Of a DNA stretch of 64,000 nt, positions 63,237 through 64,000 are shown in pieces (the first letter of the stretch is position 1; every line of letters starts with the position of its first letter). Location of the stretch: positions 15,651,385 through 15,715,384 of the forward strand of contig NC_092705.1 in assembly GCF_964275005.1 (NCBI RefSeq), given 5' to 3'. The translations under genes were made by a program, and so were the position numbers. The notes under the pieces were generated by a model. The model was not told the DNA's origin. It saw only the letters and a program-made list of their open reading frames with translations, and did not search any database. The stretch comes from Diadema setosum. Its lineage: Eukaryota; Echinodermata; Echinoidea; Diadematoida; Diadematidae.

Positions 63237-63667
63237 TCATAATCACGATCATAATACTATAACAATAGTCACAATATCAATTAACAATTACATTATATAT
63301 CGCACCAATCTGCCAAAGGTAAAACCTGTGGCTCACATCTATATCAACATACCTGTGTATGATATTCATTGGCATAGATAGATAAAGATAGCTATAATGC
63401 ACAAATCAAAGATGTGATATAATTATAAACGGAGAAAAATAGAAACGAATGAGACGCTACAACAGTGCTTCAACTTGTATAATGGGTACAGCTGTAATAT
63501 GACCCGGGAAATGCACCTAGATTTTGAGGTTCTTGGGTCAGTACCTGTACAGTTATGGTAGTTGGGTGCTATGTTATAGCCGTGTTGACAGCCACACACG
63601 TAGTTCCCTATGAGGTTCAGGCAGACCTGTTGACAACCGCCGTTATCCGTCCGGCATTCGTCCACAT
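48263..63667 (-). CDS. Secreted EGF-EGF-EGF-CUB-CUB protein, 3' part of gene
   Basis: Exons in transcript order: 63667-63545, 59942-59817, 52113-51988 (one calcium-binding EGF each), 51032-50897 and 50236-49983 (CUB 1), 49020-48825 and 48398-48263 (CUB 2, TGA). All junctions are GT/AG and in phase; the visible product is about 364 aa. Each EGF has the D-x-[DN]-E-C calcium motif (DVDEC, DVDEC, DTNEC) and the C-x-N-x4-[FY]-x-C-x-C hydroxylation motif (for example [12 protein letters not shown]). CUB 1 starts [16 protein letters not shown] and CUB 2 [17 protein letters not shown], ending [21 protein letters not shown]. The 5' end, with any signal peptide or catalytic domain, lies beyond the window, so the family (tolloid-like, MASP-like or a non-enzymatic matrix protein) cannot be fixed. 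Minus-strand ATTAAA at 48193-48198 is a likely polyadenylation signal. Confidence 0.9.
49106..49150. repeat. (GAA)n microsatellite
   Basis: About 15 GAA units in an intron of the EGF/CUB gene, 85 bp upstream (on the minus strand) of the first CUB 2 exon. Confidence 0.9.
52120..54350. other. Intronic stretch without a recognised gene
   Basis: The first part of the 7.7-kb EGF/CUB intron nearest the third EGF exon. AT-rich, with T-runs near 52665 and A-runs near 52900. No reading frame or element ends I can support. Confidence 0.5.
54357..56015 (+). CDS. Small coiled-coil protein, two exons, nested gene
   Basis: Exons 54357-54515 (ends TTGAGA/GTAAGA) and 55866-56015 (after TTCAG; TAG stop) join in phase 0 to give 102 aa. 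The start [20 protein letters not shown] follows an in-frame TAG, so it is plausible. Nearly the whole chain is predicted helix with heptad-like hydrophobic spacing ([36 protein letters not shown]), rich in Glu and Lys, ending in a distinct [14 protein letters not shown] tail. I do not recognise the family. It lies on the opposite strand within an intron of the EGF/CUB gene, and its own intron has been enlarged by a piggyBac-like element and a SINE. An upstream exon is possible, because the ATG lies just after an acceptor-like CAAAATAG. Confidence 0.7.
54562..55720. mobile_element. piggyBac-like non-autonomous element, second copy, carrying a SINE
   Basis: The left end TTAA-CCCGAAAAGGGG (54562) and interior match the element at 47243-48023. 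The right end near 55715 (GGCCTGGTTAGG) is decayed. A SINE (55244-55614) has inserted before the right-hand G/C runs. Confidence 0.65.
55244..55614 (-). repeat. tRNA-derived SINE with (AAC)n tail
   Basis: The minus-strand head is GAGTTGGCTCAGTCGGTAGC (A box) and GGGTTCGAACCCG (B box) at 55545-55612; the body runs down to an (AAC)n tail (GTT on plus, 55248-55270). The acceptor strands do not pair, so it is not a tRNA gene. Confidence 0.75.
56937..56954 (+). terminator. Tandem AATAAA signals
   Basis: Two AATAAA hexamers (56937 and 56949), about 0.9 kb after the small coiled-coil gene; candidates for its 3' end. Confidence 0.35.
57141..57335 (-). repeat. Interspersed repeat with (GAA)n tail, inverse copy
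   Basis: A TTC run (57141-57194) then, on the complement, GGCAGACTTAAC, TTCAGCTAACCGAAGG and TGTAAATATCTGTAAATAA. Same family as 25690-25865. Confidence 0.65.
57563..57616. repeat. (GT)n microsatellite
   Basis: About 26 GT units, preceded by a GA-rich stretch (57500-57545). Reading frames here are artefacts. Confidence 0.95.
57889..57938 (+). promoter_or_regulatory. Candidate promoter of the intronless gene: octamer, CCAAT, TATA
   Basis: ATTTGCAT (octamer, 57889-57896), CCAAT (57898-57902), a second TTTGCATG (57907) and TATAAGT (57932-57938) lie in order, 123-172 bp before the ATG at 58061. Transcription would be expected to start near 57962. Inference from motifs only. Confidence 0.45.
58061..59407 (+). 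CDS. Intronless 448-aa coiled-coil protein, unrecognised, nested gene
   Basis: A single open frame from ATG to TGA, richer in G+C than its surroundings. The N-terminus [20 protein letters not shown] is acidic. Residues about 24-105 form a predicted coiled coil ([20 protein letters not shown] onward, with repeated Leu/Ile heptads). A Ser/Thr/Glu-rich, probably disordered middle follows (about 110-280). A second helical domain (about 290-435) includes [38 protein letters not shown] and [20 protein letters not shown]. No catalytic motif or signal peptide. I do not recognise the family. It sits on the opposite strand inside the large EGF/CUB intron. Lack of introns in an intron-rich region suggests either an old retrocopy or a naturally single-exon gene. 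Confidence 0.75.
   Translation: MNSLAESDSESVFSGFGLDEIPLKERMLIISDWMQLKKNYKRLEHRLDSMQSDLSAIRRRTSELTSHLDDHVEQCCRVERRLANLHDDFNHLSDSVCGLRQQYLDTPAGSSLPSSHVDGYQTEFVMSSSGTGMKKYERRAMTTETEDHNYEFRESQTLAGEEEATEHENEFSADGNGCETQSNSGQEKRLSARSLSDEQRVTTVQSLSANDTFTTEADRSNESTSTIYQSMSCTKRSNFLRTSTDAAKSKSVTAKAQYGDSFHQSVVLPSRLGNKEVLSTYTWQFFQIYDRLVDRRVNRKCQTTRRRLNDASSTESTKESGPSDSDFDAAGSLSNLRQRARKAILRRLALSESMFSELQEFSDAVGHGLGDNFDTANVTYDDVKGLLSWLQAVDADVFRRVVKRDGAVALRDSLREALRVAVATVHATLHPSKDSEDTDMDSSVDLQY
60721..60850. mobile_element. ~130-bp palindromic MITE
   Basis: TCTGGGCCCCATTTCATAAA at the left is mirrored by TTTATGAAATGGGCGGGGCC at the right. The arms include GCAACTCTTGCTGGAAT and its inverse. It can fold into a single hairpin. 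Confidence 0.8.
61408..61980. mobile_element. Palindromic MITE with TTAA target sites
   Basis: TTAA (61408-61411 and 61977-61980) flanks AGGACAAGTTGACCTTCATA and (complement) AGGACAAGTCCACCTTCATA. The arms stay inverted-similar for over 120 bp (GTGGATTGA, GCAGCAATATT, GAACACATCAG, AAAATCGGACAATCCG, CAAAAGTTATGAATTTTT). No coding capacity. Confidence 0.85.
62041..62096. repeat. (AT)n microsatellite
   Basis: About 28 AT units; a shorter AT run lies at 62400-62422 after an A-run. Confidence 0.95.
63161..63232. repeat. (CAT)n microsatellite
   Basis: CAT/ATC units, preceded by GATGAC units (63137-63172), in the first visible EGF/CUB intron. Confidence 0.95.
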
Positions 63668-63710
63668 CTATTGGAGAAGGAAGAGAAAGAGGTCGGAAGA
63701 AAGATATAGT

Positions 63711-63792
63711 AGACAGACAGACAGATAGATAGATAGATAGATAGATTTAGAAAGATAGATAGACAGCGAGAGAAATAGATAGATAGACAGAC

Positions 63793-63823
<31 letters not shown>

Positions 63824-63900
63824 CAGATAGACAGACAGACAGACAGACAGATAGAGAGAGAGACAGATAGATAGATAGACAGATAGATAGACAGCGAGAG
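63711..63900. repeat. (AGAT)n/(AGAC)n tetranucleotide repeat
   Basis: Interleaved AGAT and AGAC units next to the acceptor of the first visible EGF exon (63667). Frames of Ser-Ile-Tyr-Leu repeats through it are artefacts. Confidence 0.95.
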
Positions 63901-64000
63901 AAAGAAAGGAAGATGATTGAGCATACAATGACGAATATACATATTATCTTGTTGAAATACGTTATGGCGAATATAATCATATTATACGAATAAATGTAAA

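Overview
This is a window of an animal genome. It has long introns with GT/AG boundaries, AT-rich intergenic DNA, microsatellites, LINEs, tRNA-derived SINEs and many inverted-repeat DNA elements. The mix of repeats (fold-back elements with internally repetitive arms, TTAAAGGACAAG-type and GGGCCCCATTTCATAAA-type palindromic elements) and the gene set suggest a marine invertebrate deuterostome, most likely an echinoderm. That is an inference from sequence style, not a species identification. No prokaryotic genes, CRISPR arrays or recognisable viral elements were seen.

Layout. Positions 1-2166 are a ~160-bp satellite in which every unit carries an RFX-type X-box palindrome. Positions 3029-9360 are repeats: an inverted-repeat element with an 8-bp target duplication, a dead LINE, and a nested repeat full of nuclear-receptor-like TGACCTTTGACC motifs. 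Positions 13154-24365 (minus) hold a complete five-exon NHLRC3-type gene. A ~5-kb DNA element with 9-bp target duplications fills most of its first intron and itself contains a palindrome and SINEs. Positions 26174-28884 (plus) hold an unrecognised, Ser/Pro/Thr-rich protein gene. Positions 29200-40240 are accessory DNA: a LINE split by a fold-back transposon, two other LINE fragments and several MITEs. Positions 40939-44811 (plus) hold a complete five-exon DsbA/FrnE-like thioredoxin-fold gene. Positions 48263-63667 (minus) hold the 3' part of a secreted EGF-EGF-EGF-CUB-CUB protein; its 5' end lies beyond the window. Two plus-strand genes are nested in its 7.7-kb intron: a 102-aa two-exon coiled-coil protein (54357-56015) and an intronless 448-aa coiled-coil protein (58061-59407).

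The genes do not form one pathway. Three encode predicted secreted or thiol-redox proteins (NHLRC3-like, EGF/CUB, DsbA-like); the other three are unassigned. The most unusual content is the mobile and repeat DNA: the X-box satellite, the fold-back element inside a LINE, the 5-kb element in the NHLRC3 intron, and a set of unrelated repeats that share a layout of regulatory-like tandem units, a GACG/GACC minisatellite and a terminal hairpin. Exon limits were set by hand from splice consensus and reading-frame continuity; no alignment was run.
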